Part shown: positions 23,881 to 31,906 of the stretch, piece by piece
Numbering within the stretch: position 1 is the first letter of the stretch
Layout of the letters: the number at the start of each line of letters is the position of its first letter
Assembly: GCA_036557505.1 (NCBI GenBank)
Contig: DATBHM010000207.1
Coordinates: forward strand, 1 to 38,379
Direction of reading: 5' to 3'
From: DATBHM01 sp036557505
Lineage (GTDB): Bacteria > Actinomycetota > UBA4738 > JACQTL01
Length of the DNA: 38,379 bases
Notes under the pieces: generated by a model
Databases searched by the model: none
What the model saw: only the letters and a program-made list of their open reading frames with translations
What the model was told of the DNA's origin: nothing
Position numbers and translations under genes: made by a program

Positions 23881-24846
23881 ATGGAGATGAGGAGGCTCGG
23901 GTCGCAGGGCCCGGAGATCTCCGTCATCGGCTACGGCGCCTGGGAGGCGGGCGGCGTCGGGTGGGGTCCGGACGTCTCCGACGACCGGGTGCTCGACGCG
24001 ATCCACGCCGGGCTGGACGCCGGGGTCACGTGGGTCGACACGGCCGAGACCTACGGGGACGGACGATCGGAGGAGCTCGTGGGCCGCGCCGTGCCCGCCG
24101 GGCCGGACGTGCTGGTGTTCACGAAGGTGGCATCGGCTCCCAGGGGCTCCGGATACCGGCCGCACGAGGTGCGCCGCGCCGCCGAGGCCAGCCTCCGCCG
24201 CCTCGGAAGGGACTCCCTCGATCTCTACCAGCTCCACTGGCCGGACGAGCGGAGCGCGCCGCTCGAGGACACGTGGGGGGCGATGGGCGACCTGGTCGAC
24301 GCGGGCCTCGTGCGATGGATCGGCGTCTCCAACTTCGCCGCCGAGGCGATGGAGCGATGCGAACGGATCCGGCACGTGGACTCCCTGCAGCCACAGGTGT
24401 CGATGCTCTGGCAGGAGCGCCTGCCGCTCCTCGAGGCCTGCCGGAGCAACGGCACCGGCGTCATCGCGTACGGCCCGCTCGCCTACGGGCTGCTGACCGG
24501 GTCCATCACCACGGAGACACGCTTCGGCCCGGACGATTGGCGGAGCGGCGGCCTCGGTCTGCGCGCCTACGGCCAGCTCTTCGCGCCGGGACGGCTGGAG
24601 GCGAACCTCCGCGTCGTGGAGGCGCTGCAGCCGATCGCCACGCGGGGGGGTCACACGGTCTCGCAGCTGGCCCTGGCGTGGGTCCTGCACCAGGACGGGG
24701 TCACCGGCGCGATCGCCGGATCGCGCTCGGCGGCGCACGTCGTCGAGAACGCGGCCGCCTCCTCGGTTCGCCTGTCGAAGGAGGAGCTGGCCGAGATCGA
24801 CGGGATCCTGGGAAAGCGGGGCGAGCTCACCACCGTGGGCGAATGA
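23881..24846 (+). CDS. Aldo/keto reductase
   Basis: This 321-residue NADPH-dependent oxidoreductase has a TIM-barrel fold. The catalytic tetrad is visible: Asp53 and Tyr58 in WVDTAETYGDG, Lys82 in VFTKVA and His119 in YQLHWPD. The cofactor site WIGVSNF and the C-terminal AIAGSRSAAHVVENAAA (2'-phosphate binding) are also present. It would reduce a sugar carbonyl or aldehyde; within a nucleotide-sugar cluster it could perform the final keto reduction of a deoxy or branched sugar, as some AKRs do (inference). Start is ATG 23881, with a second ATG at 23887; a GGAGG lies 12 nt upstream, rather far. It converges with the DUF4910 gene; a strong hairpin lies between. It might also be an unrelated housekeeping reductase. 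Confidence 0.9.
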   Translation: MEMRRLGSQGPEISVIGYGAWEAGGVGWGPDVSDDRVLDAIHAGLDAGVTWVDTAETYGDGRSEELVGRAVPAGPDVLVFTKVASAPRGSGYRPHEVRRAAEASLRRLGRDSLDLYQLHWPDERSAPLEDTWGAMGDLVDAGLVRWIGVSNFAAEAMERCERIRHVDSLQPQVSMLWQERLPLLEACRSNGTGVIAYGPLAYGLLTGSITTETRFGPDDWRSGGLGLRAYGQLFAPGRLEANLRVVEALQPIATRGGHTVSQLALAWVLHQDGVTGAIAGSRSAAHVVENAAASSVRLSKEELAEIDGILGKRGELTTVGE

Positions 24847-24849
24847 CCC

Positions 24850-24874
24850 AGGCGCCCGCCGGGGAACGGCGCCT
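24850..24874. terminator. Bidirectional terminator-like hairpin between convergent genes
   Basis: AGGCGCC and GGCGCCT (7 bp, 11-nt loop) span exactly the 27-bp gap between the stops of the aldo/keto reductase and DUF4910 genes. No T-tract, but place and strength fit a shared terminator for both operons. Confidence 0.45.
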
Positions 24875-26175
24875 CAGGCCGGCGCCAGGAGACCGTGCTC
24901 GAGCAGCTGCCCGGCCGCCCACCTGAGCTCGTCGAACGGCAACCCGGAGCGCTCCGCGATGTCGAGCAGGGTGTGGTCACCGTCGGACTGGTTCAGGACC
25001 CACAGCAGGGCGAGTTGCCGGTCCCCGGCGCGGTCCCCGCCGATGGACGGGTACAGGCCGCGGCGTCCGAGCTGCGGCTCGCCCTTGGGGCTGAGGTTCC
25101 GATAGGCGAGGTCGTGCTCCAGCACGTCCAGGAGGTCGAGGTAGACGTCGAGCGATTCGGCGAGCGCCTCGGGCGTCACGAAGCCCAGGTCGTCCGCGGA
25201 CGTGTGGTATTCGGGGTAGGCGTTGTTCGGGGACCGCGTGAGCGATCCGACCGGAAGGTCGAAGCCGGGGGAGCAATACTGTCGCTCGTCGTACCCCCAC
25301 GGGGTGAAGTCCAGGATCCGGTGCTCGACGCCGCGCCGCCCGAGGACGTACGCGGCCGCGCGATCCACCGTGGCGTCGCCGCGTCGCGAGCGCTTGTACG
25401 TGAAGGGGCCGGGGTCGCCGACGCAGCACACGACGAGGCCGTGGCGGATGCGGCCGAGGACGTCCTCGTTCCGAGCCAGCCAGGTGATGGCCCCGATCGT
25501 GCCTGGGAGGAACAGGAACCGGTAGGACAGCCGGGTCTCCCGCCCCCGGAGACGGCTCGCCAGATACGTGGCGATGGCGATCCCCGACAGGTTGTCGTTG
25601 GCGAGCGATGGATGGCAGGTGTGGCAGTGGATCAGGACCTCGTCCGTGGTCGTCCCGGCATGGAGGTATTCCCCCAGCGTCAGGCTCCCGTCCTCCAGCG
25701 TGGAGTCGATGACCACCTCGTAGTCGCCGTCCTCGAGCGCTTCGACGTCACGGTGGCGCATGCAGAAACCCCAGGTCTCCGCCCAGTAGGCCGTCCGATA
25801 CGGGATCCAGTCCGGCCGCTCGGGGAGGGTGAACAGGTGCTCGCGCAGCTCGGCGAGGGCCATCGAGGCACGGACCGGCGTGCTGTACCCGACCACATGG
25901 AGGTTCGAGTCCGCGAAGTCGACGACCGTCCGGCCCGACGGGTCCCGCACCGAGGCGCCCCGGATGTTCCATTCCCGTGGGACGGTCCAGTCGAGAACCG
26001 GCGTGCCGGTCGGAACCTCGTGCACCTGGAGGTCCACGTGCTTCGCGATCCGCGCGAGCGTCTCGCGGACGCCCTGGCCCGTGATGCTCCGGCACAGCGG
26101 ATACAGCTCGGTCATGAGGCCGTGCATCTGCCGGCCCGCTGCATCCAGGTCGAGGTCGCCCCGGCGCTTCGTCAC
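24874..26175 (-). CDS. DUF4910/COG4310 aminopeptidase-like protein with winged-helix tail
   Basis: This 433-residue protein belongs to the family with an M28-like aminopeptidase fold (COG4310, DUF4910) that recurs in surface-polysaccharide loci and whose function is not settled. Visible parts: an N-terminal LYPLCRSITGQGVRETL block, the insertion YWAETWGFCMRH, the possible metal site HCHTCHPSLANDNLSG (183-198) with His185, His188 and Asp194, FLPGTIGAI, and EYHTSADD later. The last 60 residues look like a winged-helix domain. Start is GTG 26175 in a GTGA overlap with the C-methyltransferase stop, so the two are coupled. Coupling to C-methyltransferase, SDR and cytidylyltransferase genes suggests a role on the same nucleotide sugar or its transferred product, perhaps amide or ester hydrolysis or transfer; this is inference. 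A true peptidase role is less likely here. Confidence 0.85.
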   Translation of the reverse strand: MTKRRGDLDLDAAGRQMHGLMTELYPLCRSITGQGVRETLARIAKHVDLQVHEVPTGTPVLDWTVPREWNIRGASVRDPSGRTVVDFADSNLHVVGYSTPVRASMALAELREHLFTLPERPDWIPYRTAYWAETWGFCMRHRDVEALEDGDYEVVIDSTLEDGSLTLGEYLHAGTTTDEVLIHCHTCHPSLANDNLSGIAIATYLASRLRGRETRLSYRFLFLPGTIGAITWLARNEDVLGRIRHGLVVCCVGDPGPFTYKRSRRGDATVDRAAAYVLGRRGVEHRILDFTPWGYDERQYCSPGFDLPVGSLTRSPNNAYPEYHTSADDLGFVTPEALAESLDVYLDLLDVLEHDLAYRNLSPKGEPQLGRRGLYPSIGGDRAGDRQLALLWVLNQSDGDHTLLDIAERSGLPFDELRWAAGQLLEHGLLAPA

Positions 26176-27437
26176 GGCCGCCCCGAAGGGGAGTCGATCG
26201 CACGCTCGTGGCCGGGCTCGCCGACGACGACCGGCCACGGGATGGGCACGATGAAGCGTCCTCCTCCGTCGAGGTATGCCTGCTGTTCCATCAGGATCTC
26301 GTTCCTGAAGTTCCACGCCAACAGCAGCACGTAGTCCGGTCGGTCCTGGAGGAGCCGCTCCGGCCCCACGATCGGGATTCGGGCTCCCGGCATCCATCTC
26401 CCCTGTTTGTGGGGACTCTTGTCGGCGACGTAGTCGAGGATGTCCGGCCCCAATCGGGCGGCATTCAGCAGGATCGTTCCCTTGGCCGCGGCGCCGTAGC
26501 CCGCCAGTCGGTGACCCGCTCCCTTCAACTCGCTGAGTTTCGATCGCACAGCGCGGCAGACCTCTGAGACACGATCCGCGAAATCGCGGTAGTACCCGAA
26601 GCCGGTGATGCCCGCCGCCGATTCGGCGTCCAGGAACCGACGCACGGATTCGTCGCCCTCCGCCGCTCGTCCCACGGTGATCCGCAGCGATCCGCCGTGG
26701 ATCGGCAGGTGTCGAACCCGCTGCACCGCAAGCCCGTGTCGCGCGAACAGCGAGCGGAGCGAGGTGACCGAGAAATAGCAGAGATGCTCGTGGTAGATGG
26801 TGTCGAACTCCAGCTGGTCGATCATGTCGCGAACGTAGGGGACTTCGAACTCGGCGATCCCCGTCTCCGACAGGATCGTCGCGACGCCCTCGACGAATCC
26901 GTTCAGCTCCGGGACGTGGGCCAGGACGTTCTTGGCGATCAGCACGTCGGCTCGCCTGCCCTCAGAGCGCAGCGCGCGCGCCGACTCGGCGCCGAAGAAG
27001 GTCTGCAGCGTCGGCACCCCGATCGCCTCGGCGGCGGCGGCGGGGCCGCGTGCGGGATCGATCCCCAGGACGGGGACGCCCGCCTCCACGAAGTTCCGCA
27101 GGAGGTATCCGTCGTTGCTGGCCACCTCGACGACGAGGCTGCCCGGACCCAGGCCGCGTGATGCGATCAGCTCGAGGGCGTGCTCCCGTGAGTGCCGCAG
27201 GAGGGTCGCCGAGACCGACGAGTAGTAGGAGTAGTCCACGAAGATCGCCTCCGGCGGCGGCGCCTCGAGGATCTGCAGGAGCGAACAGTCGGGGCAGAAG
27301 GCGACGTCGAGCGGATAGCGGCCCTCCTGCTCGTCTGCGCTCCCGGGGTAGTCGTCGGTCAGGGGCATGAGGCCGAGCGAGAGCACGGGGAGCAACGTCC
27401 GGCCGGAGCAGCCCCGGCACGTGCCATCCGTGCTCAC
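26172..27437 (-). CDS. Sugar C-methyltransferase, SAM-dependent (TylC3/NovU type)
   Basis: This 421-residue enzyme has the three-part build of nucleotide-sugar C-3 methyltransferases. It starts with a zinc-binding N-domain (Cys7, Cys10, Cys48, Cys51 in CRGC and CPDC). A class I SAM domain with VVEVASNDGYLL (102-113) follows, carrying the active-site region YHEHLCYFS. The C-terminal Rossmann-like part has GYGAAAKGTILLN and ends with ILLLAWNF-type segments. Family members methylate C3 of a 4-keto-deoxy sugar to make branched sugars such as mycarose or evernitrose. Length is normal. Start GTG 27437 overlaps the SDR stop by GTGA, and its own stop overlaps the next start by GTGA: three genes in a coupled row. 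It implies a branched C-methyl sugar, and thus an upstream keto-sugar intermediate. Confidence 0.92.
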   Translation of the reverse strand: MSTDGTCRGCSGRTLLPVLSLGLMPLTDDYPGSADEQEGRYPLDVAFCPDCSLLQILEAPPPEAIFVDYSYYSSVSATLLRHSREHALELIASRGLGPGSLVVEVASNDGYLLRNFVEAGVPVLGIDPARGPAAAAEAIGVPTLQTFFGAESARALRSEGRRADVLIAKNVLAHVPELNGFVEGVATILSETGIAEFEVPYVRDMIDQLEFDTIYHEHLCYFSVTSLRSLFARHGLAVQRVRHLPIHGGSLRITVGRAAEGDESVRRFLDAESAAGITGFGYYRDFADRVSEVCRAVRSKLSELKGAGHRLAGYGAAAKGTILLNAARLGPDILDYVADKSPHKQGRWMPGARIPIVGPERLLQDRPDYVLLLAWNFRNEILMEQQAYLDGGGRFIVPIPWPVVVGEPGHERAIDSPSGRP

Positions 27438-28498
27438 CGGTGACTCGGGCCTGACGTCGCCCCGGCCTGCACCGGAAGCCACCGGAGGTCCGGTCCCAGC
27501 CTCCCGTCCGCCTGGAGCTCCGTGATCCGGCGCAGACGGATGAATCGGGGGGACGAGAGGTCCGACGCGAGGAGACCGTGACGGCGGTGCGCGTCGGCGA
27601 GCTCCCGCATCCCGTCGCGAACGTTCCACGTCGGTTCGAAGCCCGGAAGGGTGTCCTCGGCCCTGGAGAAGTCCACCCGGTAGCAGCGGGGGTCGGGTCC
27701 CGCGTCCTTCGCGAAGACGACCCTGGTCCCGGGGAGCGTCTCGGTCGCCAGCTCCGCGAGGTCGCTGACCCGGTAGTTCTCGGCCGTTCGGCCGATGTTG
27801 AACGCCTGACCGTGGACGAGGTCCCGAGGCGCCTCGAGGGCGCACAGGGCGGCGCCGGCCGCGTCCCGGACGTGGACGAGCGGACGCCACGGCGTGCCGT
27901 CGCTCTTGATCAGCACCCGGCCCGTGGCGTGGGCGTTCGCCACGAGATCGTTCACGACCAGGTCGAGGCGGAGCCGGGGCGAGTACCCGTAGACGGTCGC
28001 GTTCCGGAGGAAGACGGGGCTGAACGCGTCGTCGGCGAGACGCGCCAGGTCCCGCTCGGCGAGGACCTTCGCGTGCCCGTACGCGCTGACCGGATTCATC
28101 GGCGCCGACTCGGTCAGGAGGTCGTCGGGCGACGCGGCACCGTACAGGCTGCACGAGGAGGCGAAGACGAAGCGCTCGACCCCGGCGGCCTTGGCGAGCC
28201 GGGCGAGCCGGATCGTGGCCTCGTGGTTGATCTCGTAGGTTCTGCGGGCGTCGAGGTTCCCCAGGGGGTCGTTCGACAGGGCGGCCAGGTGGATGACCGC
28301 GTCGACGTCACGGAAATGGCCGTCGTCGACCGCTCGGATGTCGATCCGATGGGACGGCCCCTCCTCGGGGTCGCCGCCGTATGAGCACCCCTCGTAGAAG
28401 CCGGTGTCGAGGCCGACCACATCGTGACCGGCAGCCCGAACGAGCGGCGCCAGGATCGCTCCGATGTACCCGTCGTGCCCGGTGATGAGGACCCGCAA
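27434..28498 (-). CDS. NAD-dependent sugar epimerase/dehydratase (extended SDR)
   Basis: This 354-residue extended short-chain dehydrogenase/reductase acts on a nucleotide sugar. Cofactor motif TGHDGYIG (6-13), catalytic Ser in FASSCSLYG (112-120), Tyr140 and Lys144 in YGHAK, then RNATVYGYSPRLR and HVRDAAGA in the substrate half. The family covers 4-epimerases, 4,6-dehydratases and 4-reductases. It is not obviously the classic CDP-glucose 4,6-dehydratase (RfbG), whose N-terminus differs, yet it follows the cytidylyltransferase and precedes the C-methyltransferase, so it likely acts on the CDP sugar. The start is TTG 28498 with GGAG 5 nt upstream, 10 nt after the cytidylyltransferase stop; the reading frame before it has no better start. 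Exact reaction is open. Confidence 0.88.
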   Translation of the reverse strand: MRVLITGHDGYIGAILAPLVRAAGHDVVGLDTGFYEGCSYGGDPEEGPSHRIDIRAVDDGHFRDVDAVIHLAALSNDPLGNLDARRTYEINHEATIRLARLAKAAGVERFVFASSCSLYGAASPDDLLTESAPMNPVSAYGHAKVLAERDLARLADDAFSPVFLRNATVYGYSPRLRLDLVVNDLVANAHATGRVLIKSDGTPWRPLVHVRDAAGAALCALEAPRDLVHGQAFNIGRTAENYRVSDLAELATETLPGTRVVFAKDAGPDPRCYRVDFSRAEDTLPGFEPTWNVRDGMRELADAHRRHGLLASDLSSPRFIRLRRITELQADGRLGPDLRWLPVQAGATSGPSHR

Positions 28499-28508
28499 CG
28501 CGCTCCGA

Positions 28509-29312
28509 TCAGATGGTCCACGGCGGGTTGCCGTGGTCCCACAGGCTCTCGAGCATCTTCCGGTCGCGGAGGGTGTCCATGCACTGCCAGAACGATGCGT
28601 GCCGGTAGGCCATCAGCTCGCCGTCCTTCGCCAGCCCCTCCAGGGGGCCGAGCTCCCATTTCGTGGATGGGTCGTCGTCGATGTAGTCGAGCGCGCCCGG
28701 CTCCATGACGAAGAACCCGCCGTTGATCCACCCCTCGCCGACCTGTGGACCGAACTCCCCCGCGAACTGGGGTTTCTCGGTGAATCGGACGACCGCGTCG
28801 CCTTCGATCTCCACCTTGCCGAATCGGGCGGGCGGATGGACCACCGTCATCGTGACGAGCCTTCCGTGCGCCCGGTGGAACTGCAGCAGTTGCCGCAGGT
28901 CCACGTCGGAGAGCCCGTCTCCGTACGTGAGCATGAAGGTGCTGCCGTTCAGGTGGGGAGCGAGCCGCTTGATCCGCGCCCCCGTCTCGGACGACGTTCC
29001 GGTCTCGATGAGGTCCACCGTCCACGACTCCGACACCGGCTCGGTCGTCATGACCGCCTCCACCGTCCCGTTGTGCATGTCGACCGTCAGGTTCGAGTCG
29101 CTGTAGGTGGAGTAGTCGACGACGTAGCGCTTGATGACCTCACCCTTGTACCCGAGCGCGATGACGAAATGATCGAAGCCGTACCGCAGGTAGTGGCGCA
29201 TGATGTGCCACAGGATCGGGCGACCACCGATCTCCACCATCGGCTTGGGCCTGACCTCGGTCTCCTCGGCGAGCCGGGTTCCCAACCCGCCCGCGAGAAT
29301 GCCGACCTTCAT
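28509..29312 (-). CDS. rfbF: Glucose-1-phosphate cytidylyltransferase-like nucleotidyltransferase
   Basis: This 267-residue enzyme joins CTP and glucose 1-phosphate to CDP-glucose, the entry to CDP-linked deoxy sugars. It shows the nucleotide-binding GGLGTRLAEET (8-18), RPKPMVEIGG (21-30), LTYGDGLSDVD and GWINGGFFVMEPGALDYI, a set specific for the RfbF/AscA type rather than RmlA. Length is about that of known RfbF (around 257). Start ATG 29312 follows GAGGTGAGG. The gap to the upstream epimerase is 60 bp and contains a small GC hairpin. In the classic CDP-sugar route it is followed by CDP-glucose 4,6-dehydratase; here the next gene is a different SDR. Confidence 0.92.
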   Translation of the reverse strand: MKVGILAGGLGTRLAEETEVRPKPMVEIGGRPILWHIMRHYLRYGFDHFVIALGYKGEVIKRYVVDYSTYSDSNLTVDMHNGTVEAVMTTEPVSESWTVDLIETGTSSETGARIKRLAPHLNGSTFMLTYGDGLSDVDLRQLLQFHRAHGRLVTMTVVHPPARFGKVEIEGDAVVRFTEKPQFAGEFGPQVGEGWINGGFFVMEPGALDYIDDDPSTKWELGPLEGLAKDGELMAYRHASFWQCMDTLRDRKMLESLWDHGNPPWTI

Positions 29313-29372
29313 CACCTCACCTCGTTCGGGTCGTGCCCCGGCACGGGGCGGGTCCACCGGCGGCGACCACGC

Positions 29373-30371
29373 TTACGCCTCCGCGGCGATGACCCGTCGC
29401 AGCCGGCCCTGCCGCTCGAGCTCGCCCTCGATCCACCGGTAGGTGGTCAGCAGGCCCTCCTCGAGCGAGATGCGGGGCTCCCAACCGAGTGTCTCGCGCA
29501 GCCGGGAGTTGTCGCTGTTCCGGCCGCGGACGCCCTGCGGCTTGCTGAGGTCGTGACTGAGCGTCATCTGCTTGCCCGCCGCGGCGCACACGAGCTCGCA
29601 CAGCTCGTCCACGTTCACCATCACGTCGGTCCCGAGGTTGATGGGCTCCCAGTGGTCCGACTGCGCGATCCGGTAGATACCCTCGACGCAGTCGTCGACG
29701 TGCATGAACGACCGCGTCTGCTTGCCGTCGCCCCAGACCTCGATCTCCCCGCCGTCCTCCGTCAGCGCCACCTTCCGGCAGATCGCCGCCGGCGCCTTCT
29801 CGCGACCGCCCTCGAAGGTCCCGTAGATGCCGTAGACGTTGTGGAAGCGGGCCACGCGCGTCTGCAGGCCCTTGTCCTCGAGGTAGTACTGGCACATCTT
29901 CTCGGAGTAGAGCTTCTCCCAGCCGTAGCCCTCCTCGGCGTCCGCCGGGTACGCGTCCTCCTCCTTCAACCCACCGATGTCGGGCCGCTCCTGCAGGTAC
30001 TGCGGGTAGATGCAGGCCGAGGAGGAGTAGAAGAACCTTCCGGCCCCCGCCTCGTGGGCCGCCTCGAGCATGTGCACGTTGATCAGGACGTTGTTCCTGG
30101 CGACGTCCGCATGGTTCGCGGTGATGAACCCGATGCCGCCCATGTCCGCCGCGAGCTGGTACACCTCGTCGACGCCGGCGCTCGCCGTGCGGCACGCCTC
30201 CAGCTCGCGCAGATCGAGGAGCTCGAACTCGTCGGCCGCGCTCTCCTGGAACTCGGGGAGCTTCACGTCGCACCCACGAACCCAGTAGCCCTGCTCCTTC
30301 AGGAACCGGACCAGGTGGTGGCCGATGAACCCGCCGGCGCCGGTGACGAGGGCCCGCTTGCTGTTCTCCAT
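29373..30371 (-). CDS. GDP-mannose 3,5-epimerase-like NAD-dependent epimerase
   Basis: This 332-residue extended SDR is strongly like plant GDP-mannose 3,5-epimerase, which makes GDP-L-galactose and GDP-L-gulose. Marks: TGAGGFIG (10-17), LAADMGGIGFI (73-83), SSSACIYP (116-123) with Cys120 at the site of the plant catalytic Cys, Tyr149 and Lys153, FHNVYGIYGTFEGGREKAPA with Lys192 at the plant second acid/base site, and GDGKQTRSFMHVDD. Both residues used for epimerisation at C3 and C5 are thus present. Start ATG 30371 has AAGGAG 8 nt upstream, the best ribosome site in the window, hinting at high expression. GDP-mannose itself must come from elsewhere. A UDP-sugar epimerase role is a weaker alternative. 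Confidence 0.88.
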   Translation of the reverse strand: MENSKRALVTGAGGFIGHHLVRFLKEQGYWVRGCDVKLPEFQESAADEFELLDLRELEACRTASAGVDEVYQLAADMGGIGFITANHADVARNNVLINVHMLEAAHEAGAGRFFYSSSACIYPQYLQERPDIGGLKEEDAYPADAEEGYGWEKLYSEKMCQYYLEDKGLQTRVARFHNVYGIYGTFEGGREKAPAAICRKVALTEDGGEIEVWGDGKQTRSFMHVDDCVEGIYRIAQSDHWEPINLGTDVMVNVDELCELVCAAAGKQMTLSHDLSKPQGVRGRNSDNSRLRETLGWEPRISLEEGLLTTYRWIEGELERQGRLRRVIAAEA

Positions 30372-30406
30372 CTCAACTGCTCCTTTCGCGGTGTGGGTCG
30401 AGCACG

Positions 30407-31906
30407 TCAGTACGCTCCGGATCTGCCGGTCAGGGTCCTGACGGTCCGGAGCATGATGTAGAGGTCGAGGATCGGGGACCAGTTCTGGATGTAGAAGTGG
30501 TCCATCCGGATGGCGTCCTCCGGGGAGAGGTCGCTCCGGCCCTGAATCTGCCACCATCCGGTCAGGCCGGCTCGGACCTCGTGGCGCGGGCCCAGCAGCT
30601 CGAGGTTGGCGGCCACCTGGTCCGCCGGGAGGGGCCGGGGGCCGACGAGGCTGAGGTGCCCGAGCACGACGTTCACAAGCTGCGGGAGCTCGTCGATGGA
30701 CAGCTTGCGCAGCCACTTGCCGAGCGGGGTCAGGCGCGGATCCTTCTTCAGCTTGAAGAACGGCACCGAGGTGTCCACTCCCTGCTCCGCGACGAGACGG
30801 TCGGCGTCCTGCCGCATGGTGCGGAACTTGTACATCCGGAACGTCCGCCCGGCCTCGGTGACGCGGTCCTGACGGAACAGCACCGGGCCCCGCGAGGTGG
30901 CCTTGATCAGCACGGAGACCACGAGGAGCACGGGCAGGGTGATGAGCAGCGCGAACCCCGACAGCACGAGGTCCATCGATCGCTTGACCAGCCGCTGGGC
31001 GGGGGAGAGGCGGGCCGGCTTCAGCGTGAGCGCGATCCCGGCCTGACCCACGGACTGGACCCGGAGCCGGGACGGCATGACCTCGCGCACCTGCGTGTAG
31101 ATGCGGACGACCAGGCCCTCCTGGCGAGCGGCCTGCAGGATGGCGGTGAGCTTGTCCGCACCGATCGCCGGGGATGCCACGAAGACGCAGTCGGGGTCGT
31201 ACTCCTGGAACAGCCGCCGGAGCCGCCGGATCCGCTCCGCCATTGGGCGCTCCGCGCGGTCGACGACCGGGTCGTCGGCGCTGACGTAGCCGAGCGTCCG
31301 GAAACCGGACCGGCCCGCCTCGAGCGACTCGATCAGATCGAGGGCGTCCTCGCCGTGGCCGACGACGAGCGTTCGGAGGGCGGCGCCGGACCGGGCCTTC
31401 CTCGCCGACGTCCATCTGGCGAATCGGCGGGCGCAGAGCTCGAGGAGGAGGGCGATGCCGAACGTCAGCGCGATCCAGGCGCGGCTGAGCATCGGGTCGA
31501 ACATGAACCCGCCGATGATCATCGCCACGGTCCCGAGGGAGACCGCGCCGACCGTGCGACGCGCTTCCTCGAGGCCCGACAGATTCACCGTGTCGTAGAG
31601 CCCCGACCCGGCGAACACGCCGAGCCAGATCACCGCGGCGAGCAGCTCGCCGACGATGTAGCCCTGTGACGGGATCGCGCCGAACAGCAGCAGGTGGGAG
31701 GTCACCAGTGCGATGACGAGGCATGCGACGTCCGCGACCGCGAGGGTGAAGGCGGTGACCCGGCGCCTGTGGCGGGCGTTCCGCCGGGCGGCTCCGCGTG
31801 GCTCGGTACGGCCGATGGCCGGAGGGAGGTCCGCGAAGTCCGCCTCGGGCGCCGTGCCCACCCGGAGCCGCTGCCCGGGCTCCGCGGTGACCTCTCGCCC
31901 GGTCAC
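30407..31906 (-). CDS. Polyprenyl-phosphate hexose-1-phosphate transferase (WbaP/WcaJ type), initiating enzyme
   Basis: This 499-residue membrane phosphoglycosyltransferase puts the first sugar phosphate on undecaprenyl phosphate. The N-terminal half has four hydrophobic segments (about 52-75, 82-105, 120-136, 143-160), then a cytosolic Rossmann-like CoA-binding-type domain (TLVVGHGEDAL, about 179-189). The C-terminal catalytic Bac_transf domain begins with the re-entrant helix region after KRSMDLVLSG (309-318), then MYKFRTM (358-364), LRKLSIDELPQL (399-410) with the catalytic Asp-Glu pair, VGPRP (421-425) and GLTGWWQIQGR. All motifs of polyisoprenyl-phosphate hexose transferases are present. 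Start GTG 31906 overlaps the response regulator stop (GTGA), so regulator and initiating enzyme are coupled. The donor could be glucose, galactose or another hexose. Confidence 0.94.
   Translation of the reverse strand: MTGREVTAEPGQRLRVGTAPEADFADLPPAIGRTEPRGAARRNARHRRRVTAFTLAVADVACLVIALVTSHLLLFGAIPSQGYIVGELLAAVIWLGVFAGSGLYDTVNLSGLEEARRTVGAVSLGTVAMIIGGFMFDPMLSRAWIALTFGIALLLELCARRFARWTSARKARSGAALRTLVVGHGEDALDLIESLEAGRSGFRTLGYVSADDPVVDRAERPMAERIRRLRRLFQEYDPDCVFVASPAIGADKLTAILQAARQEGLVVRIYTQVREVMPSRLRVQSVGQAGIALTLKPARLSPAQRLVKRSMDLVLSGFALLITLPVLLVVSVLIKATSRGPVLFRQDRVTEAGRTFRMYKFRTMRQDADRLVAEQGVDTSVPFFKLKKDPRLTPLGKWLRKLSIDELPQLVNVVLGHLSLVGPRPLPADQVAANLELLGPRHEVRAGLTGWWQIQGRSDLSPEDAIRMDHFYIQNWSPILDLYIMLRTVRTLTGRSGAY

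Noticed and set aside
26172..28154. A 660-residue extended form of the C-methyltransferase
   Set aside because: The extra N-terminal part reads through the SDR gene in another frame; the GTG at 27437 gives the normal family length and a GTGA overlap.
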